Shown here piece after piece: positions 1 through 11,791 of a DNA stretch of 56,141 nucleotides. Below the pieces are notes generated by a model. That model was given only the letters and a program-made list of their open reading frames with translations. It was not told the origin of the DNA and searched no databases. The translations under genes were made by a program, and so were the position numbers. The DNA lies in the NCBI RefSeq assembly GCF_000485595.1, contig NW_014577102.1, forward strand, positions 594,945 through 651,085, given 5' to 3'. The DNA is from Priapulus caudatus (Eukaryota > Priapulida > Priapulimorpha > Priapulimorphida > Priapulidae). The first letter of the stretch is position 1. Each line of letters opens with the position of its first letter.

Positions 1-263
1 AAGTTTTATTATCAATTGTATTTTATTATGCGTCAGCGCCTTCATGTAACGAGCGGCAACTGCAGCGGATACATAAGCTGGGTTTTATAAATAATACATG
101 CGGAAATAATATGCCTTTATTCATGTAAATAGAAATGTTGACCTATATACAAACAATGAGCAGGTAATAGTCACAAATATTGTCAATACACATACAAATA
201 TTGTCATCACATTGGTCTCTTCAAGATAGATACGAGAAGTTGAAGCGGCACTGACGATTGCAG

Positions 264-369
264 GGCTAGACTGGTACCGACCTTCACTCAGCCAACTATC
301 TTTGGCTACACTGAAGTGAGTTACGCTAGCGTGTGGAACTGTCCACCGGGCAGCAGTCTAGCTGAGTAA
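264..369 (+). CDS. Probable terminal exon of an unidentified gene entering from the left
   Basis: After an acceptor (attgcag) the phase-2 frame reads 34 residues beginning ARLVPTFTQPTIFGYTEVSY and ending PGSSLAE before a TAA at 367-369. The residue composition is protein-like and no stop interrupts the frame. A poly(A) signal lies 345 bases downstream at 714-719, as expected of a last exon with a 3' UTR. The pyrimidine tract before the acceptor is weak, and upstream exons are outside the window. I do not recognise the protein. The gene would converge tail to tail with the minus-strand gene ending at 3,215. Confidence 0.42.
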
Positions 370-713
370 GCCGAGCGTTGTGTAGAAGAACGACTTGAAA
401 ATGCTATGTACATGGACTCGTTGCACCATCTATGGGACGCCATAAGTTGCAAAATAATGTCAGGGCATGGCGCCAGATTACAAGATTTTGCACCTCTTTC
501 TTGTGGGTTTTAAGCAAACTCGCAGTGAAATGGGAGGAACTAGAGTTTATTTTGCCATAAGGTAGTGTGATTATGCATGACACGAAGTATTTGCTAGTCT
601 AGTACTGGAGAAATTAGCGTTTGGATGCGCATAGTGCGGCTTTAAATTTTTTCTCCACGAAAAAGACTCTTCAGTACATGTATTTGTAGTTGAATTACAT
701 CAAGAGTACATGC

Positions 714-719
714 AATAAA
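714..719 (+). promoter_or_regulatory. Candidate poly(A) signal AATAAA
   Basis: A canonical AATAAA lies downstream of the putative terminal exon at 264-369 and is followed by A/T-rich sequence. It supports a plus-strand transcript end near 735-760. A second AATAAA-like run follows in a (AAT)n stretch, so the exact site is uncertain. Confidence 0.35.
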
Positions 720-844
720 GATTTAATAATAATAATAAAGCCGGTTCTTTGTGCTGACCTTTCATTTGCTGTGACAGGCAGTAACATTAACAGTGAATAA
801 AAGTAATTACTTAATTATTCCAATCCCTCTCGCGAATGGTAACC

Positions 845-1106
845 GTATCGCCCACGACCAGTCAAGCATGGAAAAACTTGCAGGTAAATGGCCGTATTTC
901 AGCCGACTTTTTCACTCTGCGAGGCACAAAATGTGAATTTACGCCTATAATACCTGCGTGTGCGCGTCCGTTAATATGTTTGTTTGACTATAAAACGCGT
1001 ATTATAGCCGTATAATCATTTGGGGGGGGGGGAAGTTGAGGCTGAAAACCGGCCATTTGCCTGGCTAACTTTTCACCGTGCAATTAACTGATGCCGTGGG
1101 CGATAC
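845..1106. mobile_element. Small inverted-repeat element (MITE-like)
   Basis: The left end GTATCGCCCACG matches the reverse complement of the right end CGTGGGCGATAC. Further in, the left AGGTAAATGGCCG and TTTCAGCC are mirrored by GGCTGAAAACCGGCCATTT near 1,041-1,060. It encodes no protein. Part of the element (about 920-1,116) recurs directly at 1,616-1,796, which suggests a second, partial copy. Confidence 0.5.
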
Positions 1107-1615
1107 TATCCGGGAGAGAGGGAGAGAAATACAGAGGAGAAGAGAGTGAGAGGGCAGGAGGAAGCCGAGAGGGACGGAGGGAGGGAAGAATGCAGACGGA
1201 GCGGTGCACACGCGCAGACAACCGCACCTATACTATAATATAGCCTATATATACTATATTATACTACGGCACAAACGGCATACACACAGGGACGGCACGG
1301 ATGCACATATTCCTTCTAATATAGTTACTTCTCTCGCCTTCCCGCTCACCCTCTCCCTCTCCGTGACTCTCACCCCCTCTCTCTCTCACACACACACACA
1401 CACACAACACTCACTCTCTTTCTCTTCACGCACGCACGCACGCACACACACACACGCGCACCCACATACATACACTCTCTCTGTATCTCTCTCTCTCGCA
1501 ATTTTTCTCTTTCTCGGGCGCTATATATATACACATGTATATATACTCGCCTTTTCCCGTTTCTTTCCCTTGCTCACTTCCTTACTCCCCTACTAGCAGA
1601 AACTCCCCCCCCCCC
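1107..1615. repeat. Low-complexity tract: purine-rich then CT/CA-rich microsatellites
   Basis: GA-rich sequence (about 1,111-1,200) switches to CT-, CA- and TA-rich runs (about 1,330-1,600), including (CA)n near 1,387-1,410 and a run of C at 1,606-1,616. The reading frame that crosses it is a by-product of simple repeats. It sits between the two direct copies of the 0.2-kb repeat. Confidence 0.7.
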
Positions 1616-1796
1616 CGAGGCACAAAATGTGAATTTACGCCTATAATACACGAGCATGCGTGCGTGCGACGTTAGAGCCGTATAATCATATTTTGTAATT
1701 TGGGTTTGAAAAAGTTGAGGCTGAAAACCAGCCATTGACCTGAATAAAATTCACCGTGCTAACGAGGTCGTACGCGATATACCATTTGGGAGAGGG
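1616..1796 (+). repeat. Direct partial copy of the 920-1,116 repeat
   Basis: Shared words in the same order include GAGGCACAAAATGTGAATTT, CGCCTATAATAC, GCCGTATAATCAT, AAGTTGAGGCTGAAAACC and a GGGAGAG end. The match is diverged by substitutions and small indels. It is probably a second copy of the 845-1,106 element missing its left end. Confidence 0.6.
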
Positions 1797-3214
1797 GGAT
1801 CACTTATTCCCGAGAGAATATAACCTGATAGGACATAGATTAAAGTACCATATAAATAGATAAACATATCAGATATGGATAGATAAAAATAGATAGAATA
1901 CCAGATATTGAATGAAAAGGTATTATTATTGTTTTTTCTTGGTTTTTCGTGATGGTTGATTCTATATGGTACAATATTACTGCTAGGTACTCGGTTACAG
2001 CTAATAACTACAAATTCGATGAGATCGCTGAAGCTCCAGATTTATTTAACTACAATTTCTCTTGCAATATGATCAGGAGTCTATCATATAATACATACCA
2101 TACAAAAGGGTTGAACTCATAGGTCATTTATTTCACATATTAAGTAAATCCTCTCCATAACAATGCAGACCTTTAAAACACGCATCTTTTTATATTATCC
2201 GAATCCTCTACACTACTGTTCTACGAATTGCGTTGTCCTTGAGAGCAATGGAATGTGTAGGCCTCATTAAAAATGGGCCCTAAATATTTTTTTACTGTCA
2301 GCTGATTTTATTTTCAATCATATTTGGCCATGTGTCTACAATAATTCTTTCAGGTAATCAATTTTTTAGTAGAGACCCGTATTACAAACCTACTCCACGC
2401 ATAGAAATACAATTGACTCACTCAATACGATCAGTTTCGCTTGTTAATCTATTTCGTATGTGTAGAATGTATACTTTTACATATAATAAAATAACTGATA
2501 AATTCATTACAAACAAATGTGAAGATGTTAATACTACTATACATGCAGTGAATGTATATCTAACAGTGAATATATATACGGCTCATCTAAGACATGTCTT
2601 TTTACAAGTAAAAAATGGCACGTTATGGATCATTTTCTAAACAGAACACCTCAGAGTTCAAGTATATTTAGCTTTAAAAAATATAGCAGCCAATACTACG
2701 CGACATACTTTTTACGTTACATTTGCAGATAACAAACTCAAAGAATGCAATATATGTACATACAAAAACTATGTATAAAGTTGGTTATTTTTAGTGAAAA
2801 TTCACCTCTGAGCATAATTAATGTTTTTAAACATTACGACGGGAGGTCTACAGAGAAAAGCGATGGTCAACTATGTTAAATATAATATATTAAATTGTAC
2901 AACTTTTGATCACATTTGTTATAAACGCATAGACCTCGCAGTACATTTATAGGGTAAAAGGAACCGTGACCGTCCATTTAGTATAGTAGCTCTTAATACA
3001 GATACGTAGATAATATTAGAAAATAAACCTCCTGTGCTGTAGGGGGCTGTGAATCTGTCTATATATAAATAAAACGTGTGCTTAATAGGTAGACCCGTGC
3101 AGTTTCAACAACACGGGAACCTCTTCCACATAAGACTCACGTTACTGCTGGGCTATCTCTATGGTGGCAGGCACGGGTGGGGGTGGGGCGCACAAGTAAA
3201 ACCAGTGCAAACTG
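1797..3214. other. AT-rich intergenic DNA, no gene seen
   Basis: About 1.4 kb of AT-rich sequence lies between the two convergent genes. I find no exon with consistent splice sites on either strand and no inverted-repeat element. It should hold the 3' UTR of the minus-strand gene ending at 3,215. Confidence 0.5.
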
Positions 3215-3348
3215 TCAGCAGAAAAATGTACTCGAGGACAATCGGTTACTAAGCGTCATCTCTTCTTCGCTTACTAAATCTCGTTTAAGTTCCTGTGGCT
3301 GGTCTTCCTCGGTTTCTTGCGATTCGAAGGAGGCGGCATCAACTGTGA
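3215..3348 (-). CDS. Uncharacterised gene, exon 9 (C-terminus and stop)
   Basis: Acceptor cttgatttcag. Phase 1 in. It encodes 43 residues starting TVDAASFESQETEEDQPQEL, with an acidic, Ser-rich tail ending TFFC before TGA at 3,217-3,215. An open frame on the plus strand covers the same bases, but it lacks splice support and its composition is less protein-like. Confidence 0.7.
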
Positions 3349-6300
3349 CTGAAATCAAGCATTATCAGATCGATCTTGTTAAAAGAGAAAACATTAATCG
3401 ACTTGCTCAGTCACCTGCAGCAACTAACACTGAGCAAGTCGATCTGAAGCCTTTTCTAAATGAACTCGGTTTGCATTGACATTACCAGGAGTGAATAATA
3501 ATAGATTTAATGTCTAAATGTCAAATGTTAAAAAAATGTCTATTATTATTCACTCCTGATATTACCGACCTCGATTACATCTCGTCCCCTCATAAAAATG
3601 CTGAAAATAATTTAACAATTACTGTAACTCACGGGCACGTACTGCCATATGCGACCAAAACAAGTTGTCAATCAATTTTTTGAGTTGACAAATTTTTTAA
3701 AGTTCCAACGTTTCACGTTATTTAACGTTTCACAGAATTCAAAATTACGCATTGAATACGTCATTTTAGTTGGGTAAGTAATACCTTAGTACATACAAAG
3801 GAATCGCCAAGCATTACAACAACGATCGCAAGCAGCGCAAACTCAAGCAACCCAAGCGACTTTCACCATTTCCTTGTCAATTATATTATGGGGTGTCATG
3901 CAAGATTTCTCAATAGGTCACATTAACTCACGTCAGAAGGATCTCCGTGCCCGCTTACTTCTACGATATCATCTGCTGAACCCCATGCCTTGCCCACAGT
4001 TCCCGGGATTATCACTTCCGTGACCTTTCTCATTTTTGTATTAAACGATCCCTTGCGAATGAAGTTAGGGTTGATCTTGGCTGAAATGCACCATGCACAA
4101 GACAACACGGACAGATTAACACACACACACACACACTCGAACAACAAGACTCGGTAGGAAAAAAATTAGGAAAAATAAAAATAATACTTATCAACACCGC
4201 ACAAGCTGACCAAACATTCCACTACCGGCTGTAAAATTTTTTCCCCCAAGCTCAAAATAAATGTTCGGCAAAACGTTGATCTGAGCAGATATTAACATCT
4301 ATGTGTTTGCCATGCAGACAGCATTACTTTTCACAAACAGCACACAATAACCCCACGCCACAGCAACACTATCACTGAACTATAACGTTGTGATGTTTAC
4401 CTATCTAACATTGCGTCGACTTACATGCATATACATATATAATATGCTTAGATTATGATAAGATGTGTTGATGAGGATCAATACAGAAATTTATACAACC
4501 CTCATATATACTAACGTCTCCGAATTGGAGTGCGTGGCTTCCTAAAGAATTGTGTGCAAGTTCAGTCCTATACTCATAGTGTAACCTTTATTCAGATAGT
4601 GCGTTCTAAGATATGGCACCGTTAATCTGTTCTATTTTTACACGTTTTAATTAAAAAAACATGCTGACAGAAATGGGATGTGGCATCGTAAATATTTGTT
4701 CAATTATCCCTATTCAAAGATGCAGCTTGCAAAATCAAGTTAAACCAATAACACGTTCTTTGAATGACAATGCACATCTTGTTCAATTTCTTAACACATT
4801 TAAAAAAAAACTCATACCACAGTGTCCTCCCATTAGCATGACGTGCATGAACCCCTGTTTGTGGTGCAAATATTACGCATTATGTTAGTCGTGGCATTTT
4901 GCAAGCACACTATGTCAGTAGCAATATCACGATATCCTTTACATATAGCAGCATAATCTTCTACAACTGCATAAAGGGTTAACAGCCATATGCTCAGAAA
5001 AAATGAAAGGTAACATTCACCAATTAGTTAAAAGAACATGCAGGTACTATTTCAGACTAATGATTGAATAGCACCTCCATACTAATGCTAACCCCTGGCA
5101 TGCCTTCTGGGAGTGCAAGAACCCTGTTTCTTACCCAAATCTGCATGGCTTTTATAATTTCTCTCCTCTGGAAATTTTTAGAATAAAATATGGAATTACA
5201 GAGGGTAGATGAAACATCATATCTTTCTCTGTCACTCAACAATCAAATGCTGTCAGAAAAAAAACAGTATTAGCAACAAACGTCTATTCTGGCTGTTAGG
5301 AGAAAGCAGAACCCACTCTTCTAAATATTACCTGAAAAACAAAAGGTAACATTATAGAATAAAAAGACATTTAGATAAATATCTAACTAGAAACCTATAC
5401 ATCCACGTGATTCGCTAATCTTATTACGTATGAAATTTTTATGTTGCAATGCCGTGCTAGATACTGAATGCCAACTTCCCTCATCAAGAAGATGACAGTA
5501 TATCTGAAAATTCCACCTGAAAATCAATCACGATTTTAAGTTATAAATTCTGCGATATGAGATTAGTTCATGCACATCCTTATACTTTTATATTGTTCAC
5601 TTTACTTTGATTGGACTCACAGCTTTGTGTGCAACGCAGTGAGTTATGTTGCATGATAGTAGTTATTGTTAAAGGCATGCAAACACAGCTAGTTCTTGGT
5701 TAGTCTAGATTCCACGTTAATCCATTCCCAAGACAACAATATTAGTTTGGTATTTGGGCTTTTAGCATTGGATTATGCAACTGGATCTATGACTACGTGT
5801 GATACAGTATTTGCATATTAGTACCCAGTCAGTTTTCTTGCCATTAACCAAGTTACCAATGTGACTGTACATCCACTGAAGGCTACTACCAAAGCTTACC
5901 AAAATCTGTGATATATTCATCTAAGAGCTGCGTTTCCTCTGTAAGACAACATGTATTGAGAATCATGTCACGATCTAATAATGATGTCTTGCCAAAAGTT
6001 GATTTCATATGTGTCAGGTAATAGCCGGTTGCTATACGGTATAGCCGGATGACATCACGTCTGTATTTTTAGCTATATGTTTGCAAATCGTTGCATTATT
6101 TCACGCAACATATTGTATAATACAGTGTAATCTCACACAGGTTTTTTTTTATCCTCTTGGTCTCCCGATGAGACATAAGGCAGTAAGATGTTAAACCCCT
6201 GACACAAAGTATGCTTGATGGATAATTGTTCGACAAAAACTAATATTTTGTGATGATATTCCAGTGTCAGGTTTAATAATTAATGGCAAGGAACTAACGA

Positions 6301-7289
6301 TTGCTATATTGTCCAGTTTAGACGGCCTCTCAGCTTTTGTAAATAATGAAATACTAACACTCTCATACAGTCAGATATAACTGGTTATAAGCAAATATAC
6401 ATGGGCCATGTGCACATAATTAAGACATGTAGATAATTAATTATGCAGCAGAATAATAATTAAAAAGCCAACAACTGGATGGCTTCATGAGTAAAAATCA
6501 TTAAGATGTTATTTGCCTTAGATAGTTGCACTGTGTATCACGTACATTTCAAATTGCAAATTTATCAATAATTTTAATTATAAGAAGGTAAAGTACACAT
6601 GTCATCATATACCAACATAATATGCAAGATGTAATAAAATAAAATGAAGGTTATGAATAATCATAATTGTTATAATACAGGATACCCAAGTAGAGAGCTA
6701 ATTTCTGCACACTGGAAGACCACACAGCAGTATTAAGCGTTTTGAAATGGATTAAATATTGTTCAATAGTAGTAACTTTTTTATAGTAATTTCTTAATTT
6801 GTAATATACTCTTGGAATAATTTTAATGTTTCAATTTCGATAGTGATTTGCCAACTCGATACACTTGGTACACGTGGAAAAGGGGTTAAGTTTATGAATA
6901 ACAACAATTTTTGTTCCTGCATACTGGCACTAAACAGTCTTCCAGAGCTCAATATTTACACTTATAAACACAACAGTCCCACATCACCAAAGATCATTCT
7001 AATAAGTAATTTGCATGTTAGTTAAAGCTGGGGACACAAATACGAGTTTTTGCCAATAAGTTTGTTTGACGTTCTGCAATGTTCTAATTGGCTGAGTGAC
7101 GCGCATACACAGCCTTAACTCTGATCACTCTCCAGGAGCTCATACGAAATACCAGCAATAACTCGTCTGTGCATCCCTGGCGTTTGGCGAGGGCACAGCA
7201 TACCAGTAATGCTGTGACTGTTGGTTTAGTAGACCAAAGAGATGTGTTGTACCGCTGACCATGGCTGACCACCAGTCACGACCGCCTAG
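3215..7289 (-). CDS. Uncharacterised nine-exon gene, 220-residue protein (gene span)
   Basis: Nine minus-strand exons chain with GT-AG borders and compatible phases from an ATG at 7,262-7,260 to a TGA at 3,217-3,215. The 220-residue product begins MVSGTTHLFGLL. It has a helical N-terminal half containing LLDEYITDF and FRYTVIFLMREVG, a basic centre with KAMQIWVRNRV, a G-rich stretch GFMHVMLMGGHC, and an acidic Ser/Thr-rich tail. I see no signal peptide, certain membrane segment or zinc motif. I do not recognise the family and assign no function. An in-frame extension back to the acceptor at 7,289 means the true start could lie in an upstream exon. The gene lies just downstream of, and on the same strand as, the SOWAH gene. 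The phase agreement across eight introns is the main evidence that it is real. Confidence 0.7.
3488..3558. mobile_element. Tiny hairpin element with CAGGAGTGAATAATA ends
   Basis: About 21-bp inverted repeats (CAGGAGTGAATAATAATAGA against its complement) flank a 29-bp loop. The 7-base flanks ACATTAC and ATATTAC look like a diverged target duplication. The CAGG...CCTG ends resemble hAT-type non-autonomous elements. It lies in the intron between exons 8 and 9 of the uncharacterised gene. Confidence 0.5.
3570..3600 (-). CDS. Uncharacterised gene, exon 8 (31-nt small exon)
   Basis: Acceptor attttcag, donor gtcggt. Phase 0 to phase 1. It encodes HFYEGTRCNR. It lies next to the small hairpin element at 3,488-3,558. 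Confidence 0.58.
3932..4080 (-). CDS. Uncharacterised gene, exon 7
   Basis: Acceptor gcatttcag, donor gtgagt. Phase 1 to phase 0. It encodes 49 residues beginning KINPNFIRKGSFNTKMRKVT and ending HGDPSD. Both other frames contain stops. Confidence 0.78.
4818..4854 (-). CDS. Uncharacterised gene, exon 6
   Basis: Acceptor ccacaaacag, donor gtatga. Phase 0 to phase 1. It encodes GFMHVMLMGGHC. Its reading phase is fixed by exon 7, which has only one open frame. Confidence 0.62.
5093..5228 (-). CDS. Uncharacterised gene, exon 5 (longest N-terminal exon)
   Basis: Acceptor gtgacag, donor gttagc. Phase 2 to phase 0. It encodes 45 residues starting ERYDVSSTLCNSIFYSKNFQ and ending LPEGMPG. A stronger-looking donor (gtatgg) lies 12 bases downstream but would not fit the phase of the next exons. 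Confidence 0.7.
5465..5516 (-). CDS. Uncharacterised gene, exon 4
   Basis: Acceptor gattttcag, donor gtatct. Phase 1 to phase 2. It encodes GIFRYTVIFLMREVGI. A nearby second acceptor (tttcag, 15 bases further in) would hit a stop in the required frame, which supports this start. Confidence 0.7.
5900..5938 (-). CDS. Uncharacterised gene, exon 3
   Basis: Acceptor gtcttacag, donor gtaagc. Phase 1 to phase 1. It encodes ETQLLDEYITDF. The other two frames contain stops. Confidence 0.72.
6686..6711 (-). CDS. Uncharacterised gene, exon 2 (26-nt small exon)
   Basis: Acceptor tcttccag, donor gtatcc. Phase 2 in, phase 1 out. It encodes VQKLALYL plus split codons. Of the other two frames, one has a stop and the other does not fit the neighbouring phases. 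Confidence 0.65.
7204..7289 (-). CDS. Uncharacterised gene, exon 1 (first Met at 7,262)
   Basis: The acceptor tttctgtcag precedes position 7,289 and the donor gtatgc follows 7,204. From ATG 7,262 it encodes 19 residues (MVSGTTHLFGLLNQQSQHY) and ends in phase 2. The frame is open back to 7,289, so these nine extra codons may be 5' UTR or coding. Confidence 0.65.
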
Positions 7290-9066
7290 CTGACAGAAAC
7301 ATTAGCTCATTAGCAAAAAAATACGACTAACAAAAATAAACTTTAGATGCATCTATGCTACTATTGAGGTGACGATCATGTATTATTGTTAAACTGTTTG
7401 ATGGTCCTGATTATGTTTCGCATTACATCGATTTCAAAATTTGTGTTTTGACATAAAATCGTTACGCATACAATATTACACTTCATACTTCATTTTAGAT
7501 CGTACATTAAACTTATTTCCTAACAGCTACACGCATGACCGTTACACGATTTTAAATATTGTTCTCTGTCTATAAAGTTTCATAAAATGCCTCCATATAA
7601 AATCACGAGTTTAAATTTAAAATTTAAATTTAAATTTAAGACATTCTCACATTTAGACATTTAGTTTCGAAAACAATGTCTACATTCAGTTTTGCATTTC
7701 GAACACTAATTCCACACGTTCATCCTCCACCTTCATCCAACAACACACCAATGCCATATTTACCAGGGCCGTAGGCTGTGCAAATTTCTAGGGGGGGGGG
7801 CAAAATTTCATGACAACTGTGTAATGATGAACGACGGGCGCAGCTCTTGATCGACGTCCATAGTGTGGTAGGGGTGGGTCTGAGACAAGGCTTTGACGGG
7901 TAAGTGACCAAAAAGCTAATGTTAGGATTATTTACGATTATTAGCTAAGCGTACTTTTTAATTTTGCCCCAAAATCTAGGGGGGCAGCTGCCCCCCTTGA
8001 CCCACAGCCAAAGGGCTACGGCCCTGTACACAGCTTTGAAGTGCTACGCGAATGCTGTTTCCCTCTTTACCATTGGTAGCATATTCCTAAGCATACCTGA
8101 TACTTAACAGCAAATGTACTCGTGTGCAAGTGCAGCTTTGAAGCAATCCCCCATCCCATCTCAGAGATTGACATGCAGCATGTAGGCCTTCACCAAACAC
8201 ACATACGCCATAACGATTCATAAATAGAAAGTTAGATACCTCATAATTATACAACAAATTAAGTTCAAGTAGATTAAAGTCTCATTATGAATATATGGTA
8301 TAAAAAAAATCATTAGCTGTTGCTATATTTTAAATCGTCAAGACCCGTAACAAGCTAAATGAATAAATATCTAACAATGTTTAAATTACTACTATGGATA
8401 TGGTTAAGATGGATACTATATTTGTATATATAAATGTCATTCGGATCTGAAATTATCTCAAACCTTCTTGTCTAACAAGAGTCTTATCACAAGTCCCACT
8501 GCCTAGCCTACTAACTGGCCAACTCAAGCTTTCCAACCTACACTGTATTTATATATCGCCCACAGTTATAGTGTGATAGAAAGTAGATGATTAGGGAGGT
8601 AATTAGCATACTTTGGTAACTCATGTAGCATGCAGACCCATGTCATCAGAAAACAATTTTTACGAAAATATGTGCTAAATGATGCAAATATGCAACCATA
8701 ACCAAGTGATGCTTAATGTATTCTTTAATTCATGCACCAATGAGAGAAAGCAGTGAATCAATAGCATGTAGTCGCTTATAATATACGACGATGTGATATT
8801 GGTACCGGTACTGCATTCCCACATTGGCAGTTGATGGAGAGAGCACTGTAGGAACTATCAAATTAGCCACACAGTCCTGAGGTAAAGATGCTACAGTCAA
8901 TTATAGCAAGTTTTAAAAGTATTAATTAATACAATACAAAATCAAAACAGATGAAAATAATATAAAACACAATTACAATCATAACGAAATAAAAATTGAA
9001 TATGAAGCCATTTTTCAAGCAACAAGTGTCATGCTTTCACATCGTGACCAGACAGACATTCAAGCA
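7290..9066. other. Intergenic DNA between the uncharacterised gene and SOWAH
   Basis: About 1.8 kb, AT-rich, between two genes on the minus strand. It must contain the promoter or 5' exons of the uncharacterised gene and the 3' UTR of SOWAH, but I cannot place either. It holds one hAT-like element (7,764-8,026) and a short (AAATTT)n run at about 7,611-7,638. Confidence 0.5.
7764..8026. mobile_element. hAT-like non-autonomous element, 263 bp
   Basis: It begins CAGGGCCGTAGGCTGTG and ends in the complement AAGGGCTACGGCCCTG. Internal poly-G/poly-C blocks (about 7,791 and 7,980) mirror each other. It has no coding capacity; the minus-strand frame through it is incidental. The CAGGG...CCCTG ends fit the hAT superfamily. 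I do not see a convincing 8-bp target duplication. Confidence 0.6.
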
Positions 9067-9266
9067 TCATGCAACAGAGGGCTTTCGGAGGTGGTCACGC
9101 TGTGGAGGCAGCTGTGCACCCTCCCTGTTAGTGAGAGTTAGCGGAAAGTCGTGTGTAGTAGAGTCGGGCAGCTTACGGTTGGCGTAGAGCGATGCTAGCG
9201 CCCCCTTGTTGCGCAGGTAATGCGTCGCCATCTTGCCACTGTAGTCTCTCATGTGTGGATCAGCCT
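9067..9266 (-). CDS. SOWAH: SOWAH terminal exon C
   Basis: Acceptor ttcattacag, phase 1 in, 65 residues then TGA. It begins ADPHMRDYSGKMATHYLRNK. (D/A)-x-x-x-R-D-Y-S-G-K is the most diagnostic SOWAH motif. The tail is Pro- and Arg-rich, ending RKPSVA. Confidence 0.92.
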
Positions 9267-11760
9267 CTGTAATGAAATAAATCATAAATAATAATAATGA
9301 TAATGATAATAATATTGTTACGAGATTAATTACTCTGTTACACGTTCGTTCGGACGACGTCGAATTAAGAAGAAAGCCTGCAGTTGATTCACCCTGCATT
9401 CTGTTCGGTTGAAAATAACAACCCACAAAATGCAGAATAGGATTGTATGTTATATTACGGAAGTTATATTATTAGTAGTTAGATTATAAAATAGAATAGA
9501 ATAGAATAAAACTGAATGAAGCGATTGAACAGTAGAATTCTTTCACCCTTTCGTTGAAAACGGCGACCAACAAATCACAGAATAGGATAGCAGAATGTTA
9601 AGCGAACGAAGCGACCGAAATCTGCGCGTCTCCTTCTCGTTAAGATAATATATATAACATAGCATATATAATAATTATTTCCGTGATATTCTGCCATGGC
9701 TTACTGTACGTGTTGAGCAGCAACTCCAGGCAATCGTTGTGACCTTGGATGGCCGCCAGGTGAACGGGCGTGTATCCCCCGAACGTTCGCTGATTCACGT
9801 CGCCACCATACTTCCCAGCAAGCAGCTTCACAACCTCACAGCGCCCTCTTCTGGACGCATGATGAAGCGCTGAGCATGTACAAACACGAACGTTCGTTAT
9901 TATTATTATTATTATTATTATTGAATATTTACTGCCGTTAACCACAGGGATGTACGGTACCTCTCCTTCCCATCGTAAACGCACGACAATCTAGAATTTG
10001 GAGGGCGTTCATAGATAGTCTGTGAATCAGTAGCTAACACAAACTGGGATGGCTAGGGGTACGAAATAAAAATAAATAAATTTTAATAACCTAAAAGATA
10101 TTAAAGGCGGTGAATGTAAAACCGACCTTGAAATAATTTTATCACCGCGACAAAGATTATGCGTTACTGTTATGCTTCCTTATTTGGCAAAAATTTTCAA
10201 TTCAAACGTGCGATTTGAATTTTAGGCAGTTTTTTCTTTTTTTCGGTAAATATAAAGCTTAATGGAAATTCCTGACTAACTTTTCTGGCTCATATTGTGC
10301 TCAACTTGTGGCAAAAGTTTTGCTTTCTCACTGTTTGTGGAAACTGAGACATATCCAAAATACCATTTATTACATACAATTTTTATGTGGTAACATAATT
10401 AGGTGCTGGAAATTTCATTAAATTTTTTGGTAGATATAGATAGAGATCTATTTGGTTGATAGAGATACATCGATTCGATTCGATTCATTCGATTTCCATT
10501 CAATAAACGTTTACATTTCATTAAAGCAATACCCGTGCAAAAGGTGGGGAGTAACCTGCGATTGCAGCATCTATACCTGTGTAATTAAAATATAAGATCA
10601 ATTAAGGTAATATATCCTAGCATCGATACCTGTGTAACCAGACATGAAGTCTCGGAACCTCACGAGTTCTGGATTGTCTCCCAGCATCTTTGACAGCATG
10701 GCGTAGTCGGCAGCTGTGGAAGCCAGCATCCACATCTTCTCCTCCTCATCCAGCTGTAAACACAGAAACAACACGTGATCATCTCACAGCATCACAGCGA
10801 TTCCCACGTCAATTCAAGCTATCCCCTTGCCACAGGGAATTACATATACAGAGTGACATCTATTCACGCATCCATCACTTCTACAAAATACTATTAAACT
10901 AAATTTTATTCCTATAAACAAATATACCAAAACATGATTTCCAAAGTGACACTACACTCACTTACTTCCGCCTCCTTGTCACAAAGAATTACATATACAC
11001 AATTACATACATTCATACATCCATCAACCTCTCCGAAATGCTAGTAAACTAAATCCCACAGGGTCACAGTGATATCTGCATCTTTGTCACAGCGTCACAG
11101 TGATATCTGCATCTTTGTCACAGCGTCACAGTTATATCTGCATCNNNNNNNNNNNNNCCGCTCTGCTCCAATCCACCTCATTTCCATCAGTCACTCTAGC
11201 AATACTCCCGACCTAAAACACGTTTACGCAATTTCTCCCAACTACATCAAGTGCTATACGCCGCAAAACAAGTGCGTCGACGCTGCTGTCTAAAGCACTC
11301 TAGATACGGGACTATTACTAAGAACAATCCCTATCTAGCTCCACCTGACTACTATCCTCTACTTAAACATACTCTAACATCACATAGGTTACACAAGGCC
11401 CTGTTCTTACCTCCTCACAGTTACGAGAGGTCTATCTGATGGAATGCTTATCATATAAAACCTATGGTCCTCATCCGAATATCTTCCCCTCCATACATAA
11501 CATGGATAATTTTTTTCTGACCAATTATATTGTTACTCTGGGGATATTCGCAGCTGACGTTAGCGATCCCTGTTTCAGACGTGGGCAGTACGGCCTGAAG
11601 GAATGACCTGCATAACACAAGCTTACTGAGAAGAAGAGCCGAGTAGAGAGGAGAGGAGAGCAGAGAGAGTAGACAGAGAGGAGAGAGGAGCGGAGCAGAG
11701 AGAGGTAGAGGCAGAGAGAGAGAGGATGAGAGAGAGAGACGAGGAGAGAGAGATGGCAGG

Positions 11761-11791
<31 letters not shown>

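Noticed and set aside
1204-1596. 130-codon plus-strand open frame
   Set aside because: Translation of CT, CA and TA microsatellites; no splice sites, no conserved content.
3177-3479. 100-codon plus-strand open frame
   Set aside because: It overlaps exon 9 of the minus-strand gene, whose frame has splice support and matching phase.
4661-4888. 75-codon plus-strand open frame
   Set aside because: It is antisense to exon 6 of the uncharacterised gene and has no recognisable motif.
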